Below are positions 34,675-43,656 of a stretch of DNA of 64,000 nucleotides, piece after piece. The notes under the pieces are model-generated. The model did no database searches. It saw only the letters and a list, made by a program, of their open reading frames with translations, and was not told the DNA's origin. A program made the translations under genes and the position numbers. Numbering within the stretch: the stretch's first letter is position 1; each line of letters begins with the position of its first letter. The DNA is taken from NCBI RefSeq assembly GCF_012910715.1, contig NZ_JABBHF010000001.1, positions 255,170 through 319,169 on the forward strand, given 5' to 3'. Source of the DNA: Flavivirga algicola. GTDB lineage: Bacteria > Bacteroidota > Bacteroidia > Flavobacteriales > Flavobacteriaceae.

Positions 34675-35218
34675 AATTTCTATATTTTAATGTTTCTTTT
34701 AATTTTTCCCTGGCATGAAACAGTCTTGATTTTGCCGTTCCTACAGATACGTTTAGAATTTTGCTAATTTCTTTTAACGAATAAGCTTCCACGTAAAACA
34801 ATTTAATTACGGTTTGCTGATTTTCAGGAAGCGTCTTTATCGTTTTTAAAAGCTTATTTTTTAGTTGTTCATTATCATCTTCTTTGACTTCTAAAGCCTC
34901 TTGTTCATATTTATAATATTCTAGCTCCACCCGCTTTTTGGTTTTCGCTTTAATAGCGTCCAAAGATTTTGTGTAAACAATGCGCATTCCCCAACTTCCA
35001 AAACTTTCAGGCTGCTTCAAATTATAGATCTTATCCATAATAATACGCCAACAATCCTGGGTAATATCTTTTGCAGCATCAGCATCTTTCAAAACATAAA
35101 AAGCCTTTTCACAAAACAACTTGTGCCATCGTTTTACCAAAAAAACAAGTGCTTTTTTATTACCAGATTGATACTCTAAAACGAGCTCTTTATCAATTTT
35201 TCGTTGTTCACTATCCAT
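34664..35218 (-). CDS. ECF-type RNA polymerase sigma-70 factor (second)
   Basis: 184 residues. Region 2 is seen in LVKRWHKLFCEKAFYVLKD, AAKDITQDCWRIIMDKIY, and region 4 in LPENQQTVIKLFYVEAYSLK, then ISKILNVSVGTAKSRLFHAR. It belongs to the SigE/SigW-like group. The following gene overlaps by 11 bp and encodes a small membrane protein, so the pair is a second sigma/partner module, independent of the one at 3.6 kb and different in partner type. Confidence 0.92.
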   Translation of the reverse strand: MDSEQRKIDKELVLEYQSGNKKALVFLVKRWHKLFCEKAFYVLKDADAAKDITQDCWRIIMDKIYNLKQPESFGSWGMRIVYTKSLDAIKAKTKKRVELEYYKYEQEALEVKEDDNEQLKNKLLKTIKTLPENQQTVIKLFYVEAYSLKEISKILNVSVGTAKSRLFHAREKLKETLKYRNYEN

Positions 35219-35371
35219 CCTTATCAGACAACTTATACTATAAAGACCATAAAAGACAAAAAAGGTTCATTTTATTTTTTATCTAAGTGTAAAACCTCCC
35301 TTATGTGTTATTGAAAGACTCAAAATAAATTTTCTTCAAAATCTCTTAAAGTTAATGGAAATAAAATCATA

Positions 35372-35379
35372 TATATTTG
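35372..35379 (+). promoter_or_regulatory. Candidate -7 box for rlmD
   Basis: TATATTTG matches TAnnTTTG and ends 22 nt before the ATG. A second match, TATTTTTG at 35390-35397, is too close to the start to be useful unless the mRNA is leaderless. Confidence 0.4.
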
Positions 35380-35401
35380 TTGCTATTATTATTTTTGCAG
35401 G

Positions 35402-36814
35402 ATGTCTAGAAGAAAAGCAAAAAAACAAGTTTTTGAGCAAATAGAAGTTATTGATGCTGGAGCTAAAGGTAAAACCATAGCGAAAGCACCAGACGGAAAA
35501 GTTATTTTTCTCCCCAATGCAGTACCTGGTGATGTTATTGATGTGCAAACTTTTAAAAAACGAAAAGCCTATTATGAAGGTAAAGCCATAGCATTTCATA
35601 AATTATCCGATAAAAGAACAAAACCTGCGTGTGAACATTTTGGGACTTGTGGGGGCTGCAAATGGCAAGACATGGCGTATGAGCACCAACTGTTTTATAA
35701 ACAAAAAGAGGTCACTAATAACTTAACACGTATTGGACATATTGAACTTCCTGAAATCACTCCTATTCTAGGGTCTTCAAGTCAATATTTTTATAGAAAT
35801 AAAATGGAATTTTCTTTTAGTGATAGCCGTTGGTTAACTGAAGAGGAAGTGCTATCTGATGAAGATATAGGAAATCGAAATGCTCTAGGGTTTCATATCC
35901 CTGGTATGTGGGATAAAATTCTGGATATTAAAAAATGCCATTTACAAGCAGATCCATCAAATGCAATTAGAAATGCTGTTAAACAATTTGCTATTGAAAA
36001 CGGATTAGAATTTTTCAATACCCGAAATCAAACCGGCTTATTAAGAACCATGATGATTCGAACATCCAGTACAGGAGATATTATGGTTTTGGTTCAGTTT
36101 TTTAAAGAAGATAAAGTAAAACGTGAATTATTATTGGATTATATAGCTAACACATTTTCACAGATAACATCATTACAATATGTTATTAACGGAAAGGCAA
36201 ACGACACTATCTATGACCAGGAAGTAATTTGTTACAAAGGAACAGATCACATTTTTGAAGACATGGAAGGGTTGAAATTTAAAATCAATGCCAAATCATT
36301 TTATCAAACAAATTCAGATCAGGCTTTTGAACTCTATAAAATCACAAGGAATTTTGCAGGATTAACAGGAAACGAGCTGGTTTATGATTTATACACTGGT
36401 ACTGGAACCATCGCACAATTTGTTGCTAAAGAAGCTCGCAAAGTTATAGGTGTAGAATCTGTTCCGGACGCCATAACTGCTGCAAAAGAAAATGCACAAT
36501 TAAATAATATAAATAACGTTGAGTTTTATGTTGGTGATATGAAACAAGTTTTCAATGACGATTTTATAACAACCCATGGACAACCAGATGTTATTATAAC
36601 CGATCCACCACGAGATGGTATGCATAAAGATGTGGTACAACAAATATTAAGCATAGCACCAAAAAAGGTCGTTTATGTAAGTTGCAATAGTGCTACACAG
36701 GCCAGAGATCTAGCTTTAATGGATGCCGTATATAAAGTAATAAAAACACAAGCTGTAGATATGTTTCCTCAAACATTTCATGTTGAAAATGTTGTACTTT
36801 TGGAACGCCGATAA
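35402..36814 (+). CDS. rlmD: 23S rRNA (uracil(1939)-C(5))-methyltransferase RlmD (RumA class)
   Basis: 470 residues, typical for the family. An N-terminal TRAM domain (QIEVIDAGAKGKTIAKAPDG) is followed by the Fe-S cluster cysteines (ACEHFGTCGGCKWQ), a methyltransferase fold with motif VYDLYTGTGTIAQFV, the IITDPPRDGMH motif and the catalytic Cys in VVYVSCNSATQARDL. It methylates uracil in 23S rRNA using SAM. The exact U position (1939 or 747) is inferred from the family. Two DUF genes follow on the same strand. Confidence 0.92.
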   Translation: MSRRKAKKQVFEQIEVIDAGAKGKTIAKAPDGKVIFLPNAVPGDVIDVQTFKKRKAYYEGKAIAFHKLSDKRTKPACEHFGTCGGCKWQDMAYEHQLFYKQKEVTNNLTRIGHIELPEITPILGSSSQYFYRNKMEFSFSDSRWLTEEEVLSDEDIGNRNALGFHIPGMWDKILDIKKCHLQADPSNAIRNAVKQFAIENGLEFFNTRNQTGLLRTMMIRTSSTGDIMVLVQFFKEDKVKRELLLDYIANTFSQITSLQYVINGKANDTIYDQEVICYKGTDHIFEDMEGLKFKINAKSFYQTNSDQAFELYKITRNFAGLTGNELVYDLYTGTGTIAQFVAKEARKVIGVESVPDAITAAKENAQLNNINNVEFYVGDMKQVFNDDFITTHGQPDVIITDPPRDGMHKDVVQQILSIAPKKVVYVSCNSATQARDLALMDAVYKVIKTQAVDMFPQTFHVENVVLLERR

Positions 36815-36837
36815 TGATATGCCAATAAAAAGAAAGC

Positions 36838-36863
36838 ATCATTCTGAGTTTGTCACAGAATCT
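36838..36863 (+). repeat. Fragment related to the 32.3-kb repeat element
   Basis: ATCATTCTGAGTTTGTCACA followed by GAATCT resembles the TCATATTGAGCTTGTCGAAA segment inside the element at 32264-32425. It lies in the gap between rlmD and the DUF6452 gene. Confidence 0.4.
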
Positions 36864-36876
36864 ATATGAAATAAAA

Positions 36877-37419
36877 ATGAAATATTTTAAAATTTTAGTA
36901 ATTCCACTTCTTTTCGTAGTTGCTATATCAATTAGTTGTGAACGTGATGATATTTGTCCAGATAGCACACCTACGACGCCTAGGCTAATTATTGATTTAT
37001 TAGACAATAATAACACTGATAACAAAAAAAGGGTTTTTGATTTGGTTGCTATTGGTGTTGATAATGAATTTGTTTTACCTGATTACAATTTTAGTAACAC
37101 GGACAACCTGGTATTACCTTTAAAAACAGACGAAAATACAACACAATACATACTTGTAAAAGAAGCTACCGTAAATGATGCTGGCACGCCTGATGATACA
37201 ACAGATGATTTTATTGACGGAAACCAAGATACTATTACAATAAACTATAGCCGTAAAGAAGTCTATGTATCACGTGCTTGTGGCTATAAAACTATTTTTG
37301 AAAATGTTACACTTACTATAGAGCCAGACGCCGATAACTGGATATTAACAAGACAACCTTTAACCGATAACCAATCTGTAGAAGATGAAGCAGCAGCGCA
37401 CTTTACAATGTCTCATTAA
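36877..37419 (+). CDS. DUF6452-family lipoprotein
   Basis: 180 residues from the ATG at 36877 (an open frame extends nine codons further). A lipoprotein signal ends at SISC. The rest is beta-rich, with conserved-looking features CPDSTPTTPRLIIDLLDN and VYVSRACGYKTIFENVTLT. It is a flavobacterial family of unknown function that regularly sits between rlmD and a DUF6048 gene, as here. Its last 35 bp overlap the next gene's start. Confidence 0.85.
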   Translation: MKYFKILVIPLLFVVAISISCERDDICPDSTPTTPRLIIDLLDNNNTDNKKRVFDLVAIGVDNEFVLPDYNFSNTDNLVLPLKTDENTTQYILVKEATVNDAGTPDDTTDDFIDGNQDTITINYSRKEVYVSRACGYKTIFENVTLTIEPDADNWILTRQPLTDNQSVEDEAAAHFTMSH

Positions 37420-38116
37420 CAGTTTTTTATGTGTACTTATTTTTTGTGTATCTGCAAATGCGCAAAACGATAGTATTCCCAATACTCCAAATGACACCAT
37501 AAAAGTAAAATTACAATATGGTCTTCGCGTAGGTGGCGATGTGGGTAAATTAATCCGGTCGTTTGTAGATGAAGAGTATAAGGGATTTGAAATCTCGGCA
37601 GATTACAGGTTAAAAAAACGTCTATACATTGCTGGTGAAATTGGTATTGAAGAAAAGAATACGATTAGCGAAAATTTAGATATTACCAGCAAAGGTTCTT
37701 ATATTAAAGGGGGTATAGATTATAACTCATATCAAAATTGGTTAGATATGGATAATATGATCTATTTTGGTTTTCGTATTGGAGCAAGTTCATTTAGCCA
37801 TGATTTAAATAGTTTTGCTGTTTACAGTACTAACCAATATTGGGCACCTCAATTTTCTTCAAATGAAAAACAAGAATTTAGTGGTTTAACTGCCATATGG
37901 ACAGAGCTTATTTTAGGTATAAAAGTAGAATTATTTAATAATTTATACCTAGGATTAAACGCACAGCTTAAAATACTAGCAAGCGAAACCGTTCCCGATA
38001 ATTTTGAAAACGTTTACATTCCTGGGTTTAATAAAACCTACGATAGTAGTAATATTGGTACTGGGTATGGTTATACATTATCGTACCGAATTCCGCTTTT
38101 TAAGAAAGATAAGTAA
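37385..38116 (+). CDS. DUF6048-family outer-membrane protein
   Basis: 243 residues. A signal-like N-terminus (CLINSFLCVLIFCVSANA, cleaved before QND) leads to a beta-barrel with strands such as LQYGLRVGGDVGKLIRSF, MIYFGFRIGASSF and LILGIKVELFNNLYLGLNAQ. DUF6048 is of unknown function. The ATG overlaps the DUF6452 gene by 35 bp, so the two are tightly coupled and may form a lipoprotein plus barrel pair, as in several envelope machines (inference). Confidence 0.85.
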   Translation: MKQQRTLQCLINSFLCVLIFCVSANAQNDSIPNTPNDTIKVKLQYGLRVGGDVGKLIRSFVDEEYKGFEISADYRLKKRLYIAGEIGIEEKNTISENLDITSKGSYIKGGIDYNSYQNWLDMDNMIYFGFRIGASSFSHDLNSFAVYSTNQYWAPQFSSNEKQEFSGLTAIWTELILGIKVELFNNLYLGLNAQLKILASETVPDNFENVYIPGFNKTYDSSNIGTGYGYTLSYRIPLFKKDK

Positions 38117-38165
38117 CCATTGCCTGTATTTAAGTTTGCATGTTAACTAACTATGACAATATAAA

Positions 38166-39209
38166 TTATTGCTTAAATTTTCTGGCACTAACAGTATTAG
38201 CAGCAGGAAAATCTTCAGGAATACTTTGAGTCACCTTACCAGTAGCAGCCCATTCTGCACCACGCTGTAAGGTTGTTATAAAACCAACACATTCCATAGA
38301 GTAATCCATATGGCCCAATGCCGAATGAAAGATTCTGCCCTTGCCATATTCAACAGCCATTAACAGCGGCTCATGCCTACCTGTACGCCCCTTATTTTTA
38401 TCTGTTTTGGTAGCATCTGCTTCTGTTCCAGAAAATGCGGTCGCCAATACGGTCATGTTTTTAGCTGGCCCACGTAAACGCTCGTATAATTCATCTTTAG
38501 CATGCAACCATGTATCTGGAAGCCCCTTCATTATTGGATGTTCTGGGGCACGCGTCTTTAATTGATATTCCAACTGTGGACCATGACTTGCACAAGGTCC
38601 TTCAGAAGTGTCATGCTTTAATTCATTATTCACATCATAATATACATACGGACCACTTTCGGTATTTCTACCACCCCAGCCTCCCAGTGCAATAATTTCG
38701 TTATATGCTTCCCAATCACCCCACGCATTATTAGCAGCATGTATAAGAACAAACCCTCCACCATTACGCATATATTTTTCAAAATTCCTTTTGGTAGCAT
38801 CAGGCCAATTCGCTGTTTTCCATCCGAAATTTGAAATAACCACATCATAAGCTTCAAAGTTTGGACTAAAATCAGGGTCCGCTTTTGGATTTTCAACCAG
38901 GGTTCTCTTTTCAGTATCTATAGGGTACATTTCTAATAACTCTTCTATCTTTTTAACACCTTCTATCTTGTTAAAATGAGGGCCTATCCACATATAATTG
39001 GTACGCTCTATATCAACTTCAAACAACCCTGTTTCCTCTAAATAACTTTTCATCATGATACTTGTTTTTGGCCACGCACCATGGTTGTTTTGTCCATCAA
39101 TAATTAAAGCTTTTAGTTTTGCTTTTTGAGGCGTACCACAACTTTGTAAGCTTGATAAAAGCATGAGTGTTAAAACTGATAGCAAGAAAGGTTTTTGAAT
39201 TTTGAACAT
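38166..39209 (-). CDS. ThuA-domain lipoprotein (trehalose-utilisation-like)
   Basis: 347 residues from the ATG at 39207-39209 (MFKIQKPFLLSVLTLMLLSS), giving a lipoprotein signal with Cys after LQS; the frame extends upstream to 39263. The ThuA fold is glutamine-amidotransferase-like: LKALIIDGQNNHGAWPKTS, YDVVISNFGWKTANWPDA, GGGFVLIHAANNAWGDWEAY, and AVEYGKGRIFHSALGHMDYS. ThuA-type proteins are tied to disaccharide or keto-sugar metabolism. No sugar operon adjoins, so the substrate is open. Confidence 0.87.
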   Translation of the reverse strand: MFKIQKPFLLSVLTLMLLSSLQSCGTPQKAKLKALIIDGQNNHGAWPKTSIMMKSYLEETGLFEVDIERTNYMWIGPHFNKIEGVKKIEELLEMYPIDTEKRTLVENPKADPDFSPNFEAYDVVISNFGWKTANWPDATKRNFEKYMRNGGGFVLIHAANNAWGDWEAYNEIIALGGWGGRNTESGPYVYYDVNNELKHDTSEGPCASHGPQLEYQLKTRAPEHPIMKGLPDTWLHAKDELYERLRGPAKNMTVLATAFSGTEADATKTDKNKGRTGRHEPLLMAVEYGKGRIFHSALGHMDYSMECVGFITTLQRGAEWAATGKVTQSIPEDFPAANTVSARKFKQ

Positions 39210-39417
39210 GTAATGATGATTAAATATAATTCCAGATAAATATACAATTCTTAAACAAAACACAACCCCAAATTAAACATAAAGAAGGGTAATCAAATAA
39301 AAGCAGTGCTTTTTCTCACAAAACATAAAGTTTTTAATTATGTTTGAGAACCCGTTTAATTATGTCGTAAAGGCTACTTCAATTAAAATATTCTGTTCGA
39401 CCAATGATATATATGAA

Positions 39418-40833
39418 ATGAATGATAACACGGAAAAGGATTATATAAAAAGGATCAATAAAGTCATTGACTATATCGAAAAGAATTTAGACAAAGAATT
39501 ATCACTAGGGCTACTGTCTAAAAAAGCCTGCTACTCACCATTTCATTTTCATCGCCTTTTCAAATTCATAACTAACGAATCTACTAATGAGTTTATTAAT
39601 AGAAAAAGAATTGAAAAAATTGCAGCCATTTTATTAGTTGGAACTAATGAATCCATAACAGAACTAGCATTTAGATATGGCTTTAGTAGCGGCAATTCTT
39701 TTTCAAGGGCATTTAAAAAATTTTATGGCTTGTCCCCTACGGTATTTAAGTCTAAAAATAAAATTAGCAAGATTGGTGTAGCCTCAAAACCGATTGAAAA
39801 ATATATTTGTCAAATTGATAACTCCTTAAATTGGATTAAAATGCATGGACAAATAAGCATAAAAAAGCTTTCTGAAATGCCTCTTATTGGCATGACTCAT
39901 ATTGGCAAACTTGATAAGATTGGAGACAGCTATGAAAAACTGGTAAATTGGATGGCAAACAAAGACTTGTTAAATGTTCCAAATCTAAAAGCGGTAACCG
40001 TATATCACGACAATCCAAAAGTTACAGACCCATCAAAAGTAAGGCTTAGCACATGTTTTACTGTATCTAGGAATATTCAAGTTGAAAGCCCTGTAAAAAA
40101 AGTGCTTATTAAAAAAGGATATTATGCTGTAGGTGCTTTTGAAATAGCACCTGATTTTTTTTCTAAAGCTTGGGATAATATGTGCGTATGGGTATTGGAA
40201 AATGGTTACGAATTTGAAGATGGTCATTATTTTGAGTTATATCATAATGATCATAGAACACATCCCCAGCAAAAATTCATAGTAGATATTTGCATTCCCA
40301 TTAAAAAGCCAAATACAAAAATTAGCCATTCTAGCAAAAATACCGAACGACCTAATAATGATAACTTAATACATTGTGGAAAACACATTGAAGAAGGTGA
40401 TATACTAAAAGACTATCAAAAATTACGAACCTGTATAAGAGGGCTCAGAACGCACTTAAAAAAAACATACCCGATTGATTATAAAATAGGGAGTATCTAT
40501 CAAGGACATATAAACTTTTCATACTTCCCTTTTACGCCGATTGAGTTGAAAAATCAAAAATTAAAAATTGTCATCATTTTAAATCATGTAAAAATGCGGT
40601 TTGAGATTTGCTTGGCGGGACAAAACCGACACATCCAAAAGGAATATTGGAACATATTTAAAGATAGTGATTGGAACAAATATCATATACCGTACAATCT
40701 GGAAGGGTTCTCAATTGTTGAACATATATTAATGGAACGCCCTAATTTCAATAACCCTCATACACTCTACCAACATTTAGAAACAGAAGTGATGACATTT
40801 ACAAAGGATGTTATGGAAGCGCTTGATGTTTAA
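39418..40833 (+). CDS. AraC-type regulator fused to GyrI-like and DUF7000-like domains
   Basis: 471 residues from the ATG at 39418; the frame is open upstream to 39340, but homology starts here. Residues about 5-110 are an AraC HTH pair (INKVIDYIEKNLDKELSL, ITELAFRYGFSSGNSFSRAF). Residues about 150-300 are a GyrI-like effector-binding domain (MPLIGMTHIGKLDKIGDSY, FEIAPDFFSKAWDNMCVWV). The last 150 residues (HCGKHIEEGDILKDYQKLRT, SYFPFTPIELKNQKLKI, FEICLAGQNRHIQKEYW) resemble DUF7000, normally a free-standing protein. It probably senses a hydrophobic small molecule. The start of the third domain and the length show a real fusion rather than a missed stop. Confidence 0.82.
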   Translation: MNDNTEKDYIKRINKVIDYIEKNLDKELSLGLLSKKACYSPFHFHRLFKFITNESTNEFINRKRIEKIAAILLVGTNESITELAFRYGFSSGNSFSRAFKKFYGLSPTVFKSKNKISKIGVASKPIEKYICQIDNSLNWIKMHGQISIKKLSEMPLIGMTHIGKLDKIGDSYEKLVNWMANKDLLNVPNLKAVTVYHDNPKVTDPSKVRLSTCFTVSRNIQVESPVKKVLIKKGYYAVGAFEIAPDFFSKAWDNMCVWVLENGYEFEDGHYFELYHNDHRTHPQQKFIVDICIPIKKPNTKISHSSKNTERPNNDNLIHCGKHIEEGDILKDYQKLRTCIRGLRTHLKKTYPIDYKIGSIYQGHINFSYFPFTPIELKNQKLKIVIILNHVKMRFEICLAGQNRHIQKEYWNIFKDSDWNKYHIPYNLEGFSIVEHILMERPNFNNPHTLYQHLETEVMTFTKDVMEALDV

Positions 40834-40885
40834 CAATGAACTCTTGTGCAAAATACTACTAGTTTTATATTTAGGAATAATTATT

Positions 40886-42043
40886 TCACTTCATATACTT
40901 GCCCTTCTTACTGCCCTCATACATCACATACTTCACCAAACGTGATTCCAGCTTGGCATTAAATAGCTGTATTTTTCGTGAAGGTCTTAACCCAACATGC
41001 TTTAAAGCATCCAGATTAGAAGTAATAAACCAAGCATCGGTACCTGGATAATTTCGTTTTAGGGTATTGCCAATATCCTTATAAAACGCCTGCATATCAA
41101 TATTTAAACGCTCACCATACGGTGGGTTAAATACCATATGTAACTTCTCTTCTCCAGCCTTTTGAGTTTTAAAGAAATCTTCATGCTTAACCTCTATAAA
41201 ATCTTCCAGTTGGGCATTTTTCACATTATCCCTAGTCTTAGCAACGGCACTCGGTGCTTTGTCGTAACCAATGATTTTATAATGAAAGTCCCGTGTTTTT
41301 TTAAGAAGCGATTCCTCTATTTTTTCAAATAGATCAACATCCCAATCCTGCCAGCGTTCAAAAGCAAATTCTTTACGCATTAAATTAGGCGGAATATTAC
41401 AAGCAATCATGGCCGCCTCAATCAATAACGTACCACTTCCACACATAGGATCCATAAAGTCGCTTTGTCCGTCCCAACCCGATAGCATAATCAATCCTGC
41501 AGCCAACACTTCGTTTATAGGCGCAATATTCGTGGCTGTTTTATAACCGCGTTTATGCAAAGAATCTCCCGAAGCATCTAAAGATATGGTACATTGACGC
41601 CTGTCTACGTGTACATTAATTTTTAAATCAGGAAATTTTAAATCCACATTGGGGCGTTGCCCTGTGGTATTACGAAACTTGTCTACAATAGCATCCTTTG
41701 TTTTTTGCGCTATATACAGGGAATGGGAAAACAAATCGGAGTGTATGGTGGCGTCAACTGCCAAAGTACCAGTAGGTTTTAAATAATCCTCCCACTGCAT
41801 AGCATAAATTTTATTGTACAAATCGCTTTCGCTATTTACAGTAAAAGTATGGATGGGCTTTAAAATTTTAATGGCCGTACGCAGCCCCAAGTTAGCTTTG
41901 TACATAAATCCTTTATCACCAGAGAAACTAACATTCCGAACGCCTTTTTTTACATCCTGAGCTCCTAACTGCGTAAGTTCGTTAGCTAACAACTCTTCAA
42001 ACCCAAACAAAGTTTTGGCTACCATTTTGAAATTTTCTTCCAT
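40886..42043 (-). CDS. THUMP-domain class I SAM-dependent RNA methyltransferase (RlmL N-terminal type)
   Basis: 385 residues. An N-terminal ferredoxin-like/THUMP region (MVAKTLFGFEELLANELTQL, SESDLYNKIYAMQWEDYL) binds RNA; the methyltransferase has FMDPMCGSGTLLIEAAMIA and the NPPY motif in HMVFNPPYGERLNI. E. coli RlmL methylates 23S rRNA G2445 (m2G); the bacteroidal homologues lack the RlmK half, as here. It is divergent from the methyltransferase gene at 42207, with back-to-back promoter boxes. Confidence 0.88.
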   Translation of the reverse strand: MEENFKMVAKTLFGFEELLANELTQLGAQDVKKGVRNVSFSGDKGFMYKANLGLRTAIKILKPIHTFTVNSESDLYNKIYAMQWEDYLKPTGTLAVDATIHSDLFSHSLYIAQKTKDAIVDKFRNTTGQRPNVDLKFPDLKINVHVDRRQCTISLDASGDSLHKRGYKTATNIAPINEVLAAGLIMLSGWDGQSDFMDPMCGSGTLLIEAAMIACNIPPNLMRKEFAFERWQDWDVDLFEKIEESLLKKTRDFHYKIIGYDKAPSAVAKTRDNVKNAQLEDFIEVKHEDFFKTQKAGEEKLHMVFNPPYGERLNIDMQAFYKDIGNTLKRNYPGTDAWFITSNLDALKHVGLRPSRKIQLFNAKLESRLVKYVMYEGSKKGKYMK

Positions 42044-42081
42044 TTTTTCCTACTACTTACTATATACACTTTATTAGCTTG

Positions 42082-42089
42082 CAAAAATA
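42082..42089 (-). promoter_or_regulatory. Candidate -7 box for the THUMP methyltransferase gene
   Basis: TATTTTTG on the - strand; it is 3 bp from the opposite-facing box TAATTTTG at 42093-42100. Confidence 0.4.
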
Positions 42090-42092
42090 GCG

Positions 42093-42100
42093 TAATTTTG
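42093..42100 (+). promoter_or_regulatory. Candidate -7 box for the methyltransferase at 42207
   Basis: TAATTTTG fits TAnnTTTG; it leaves a 5' leader of about 100 nt and abuts the divergent box on the other strand. Confidence 0.4.
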
Positions 42101-42206
42101 TGTTAAATTAATGTTAATAAGATTTAGGTTAAGGGTTTAAACGGCATCTTTTATAACTGCCTGACCTTGTGTTGTAAAAAGCACAAGAAAACCATCGAAA
42201 AAGCAT

Positions 42207-42938
42207 ATGATAACAGATACAACAAAATGGTTTACTTCATGGTTCGACACACCATTTTACCATATTTTATATAAAGACAGGGGGCATACCGAAGCTCATG
42301 CATTTATGGATACCCTTACCAGTTATTTAAATATTCCCGAGCTTGGAACTATTTTAGATTTAGCTTGTGGAAAAGGGCGGCATGCCGTATATCTCAATAC
42401 CTTAGGATACGATGTTACTGGTGTAGATTTAAGCGAAAATAGTATTAAACATGCCAAACAGTTTGAAAATGACACCTTACGTTTTGAAGTGCATGACATG
42501 TGCAAACCTTACCACAAACAATTTGATGCGGTTTTTAATTTGTTTACCAGTTTTGGATATTTCGATAAAGACGAAGACAATCTAAACACCATCAAGGCCA
42601 TAAAAGCGAATTTAAACGATTATGGTTTTGGAGTGATTGATTTTATGAATAGTGAATTTGTTATTGATAATTTAGTACCCGAAGAACTAAAAACAGTTGA
42701 CAATATCGATTTTAATTTAAAACGCTATGTAGAAGATGGGTATATTATAAAAGATATTTTGTTTTCTGTAGACGGTGAGGCCTATAAATTTCAGGAACGT
42801 GTAAAAGCATTTACGCTAGATGATTTTAAAAAATTATTCAAAAAAGCTAACGTACATTTGCTAGATGTTTTTGGCGATTATAAATTGCGTAAGTTTAATG
42901 CGAAAACATCAGAACGTTTAGTCATGATTTTCAAATAA
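42207..42938 (+). CDS. Class I SAM-dependent methyltransferase, small-molecule type
   Basis: 243 residues. The SAM motif I is ILDLACGKGRHAVYLNTLG, followed by DVTGVDLSENSIKHAKQFE (motif II, acidic Asp). Post-motif FDAVFNLFTSFGYFDKDED is typical of methyltransferases acting on small molecules or lipids. The substrate is unknown. The downstream ZIP transporter gene starts 37 bp later and probably shares the transcript. Confidence 0.88.
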   Translation: MITDTTKWFTSWFDTPFYHILYKDRGHTEAHAFMDTLTSYLNIPELGTILDLACGKGRHAVYLNTLGYDVTGVDLSENSIKHAKQFENDTLRFEVHDMCKPYHKQFDAVFNLFTSFGYFDKDEDNLNTIKAIKANLNDYGFGVIDFMNSEFVIDNLVPEELKTVDNIDFNLKRYVEDGYIIKDILFSVDGEAYKFQERVKAFTLDDFKKLFKKANVHLLDVFGDYKLRKFNAKTSERLVMIFK

Positions 42939-42975
42939 CCCATAACTTTCACAAAATCAATTCTTTGAGTATTTA

Positions 42976-43656
42976 ATGTACATGAACGATTATCTTTTTC
43001 CTTTTTACGCCGTCATTCTGGGAGTAATTATAGCTCGTCTTACCAAATCAAAAAAATCTTGGAATACCAAACTCCTACTCTCCTTTAGCGGTGCTTTTTT
43101 ACTGGCACTAACACTTTTTGAATTATTACCTGAGGTCTATGACCATTTAGATGCCAAGCTTACAGGACTTTATATCATGTGTGGTATCATGCTGCAAATT
43201 ATTTTGGAGCTATTCTCGAAAGGAGCCGAACATGGCCATGTACATATGCAGAAAAACGAAGCAACTTTTCCATGGTTACTGTTTGTTAGTTTATGTATTC
43301 ATAGTTTTTTAGAGGGGTTTGCCATACATGAACATAACGATATGGTTTATGGCGTACTCATCCATAAAATACCCATTGCCATTTTGGTTAGCATGTTTTT
43401 ATTTCAGTCTAATTATAATAAAATACAGATTGGCATCTTTCTCACGGTTTTTGCCTGTATGACCCCTTTGGGAACCATAGTTTCCCATACTTCCGAAACT
43501 GTTGCTAGTTTTGTCCATATTATTAATGCGATTGTTATTGGTATCTTTTTTCATATTGCTACAACTATTTTATTTGAAAGTGGCGATGGACATAAATTCA
43601 ATTTATCTAAATTTATTGCTATTATTCTAGGGGTAAGTATTGCTTATTTTATATAA
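42976..43656 (+). CDS. ZIP-family divalent metal transporter
   Basis: 226 residues with about eight membrane segments. The ZIP core is present: HSFLEGFAIHEHNDMVYG (TM4, metal-binding His and Glu) and LIHKIPIAILVSMFLF (TM5). A His-rich loop (AEHGHVHMQKNE) lies between TM3 and TM4, where ZIP proteins bind metal. It imports Zn(II) or a similar ion; the exact metal is unclear. It overlaps the following DUF4268 gene by one base (TAATG). Confidence 0.9.
   Translation: MYMNDYLFPFYAVILGVIIARLTKSKKSWNTKLLLSFSGAFLLALTLFELLPEVYDHLDAKLTGLYIMCGIMLQIILELFSKGAEHGHVHMQKNEATFPWLLFVSLCIHSFLEGFAIHEHNDMVYGVLIHKIPIAILVSMFLFQSNYNKIQIGIFLTVFACMTPLGTIVSHTSETVASFVHIINAIVIGIFFHIATTILFESGDGHKFNLSKFIAIILGVSIAYFI

Noticed and set aside
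38166-39209. Trehalose utilisation locus around the ThuA gene
   Set aside because: No sugar transporter, oxidoreductase or SusCD pair is next to it; neighbours are a DUF6048 gene and an AraC-type regulator.
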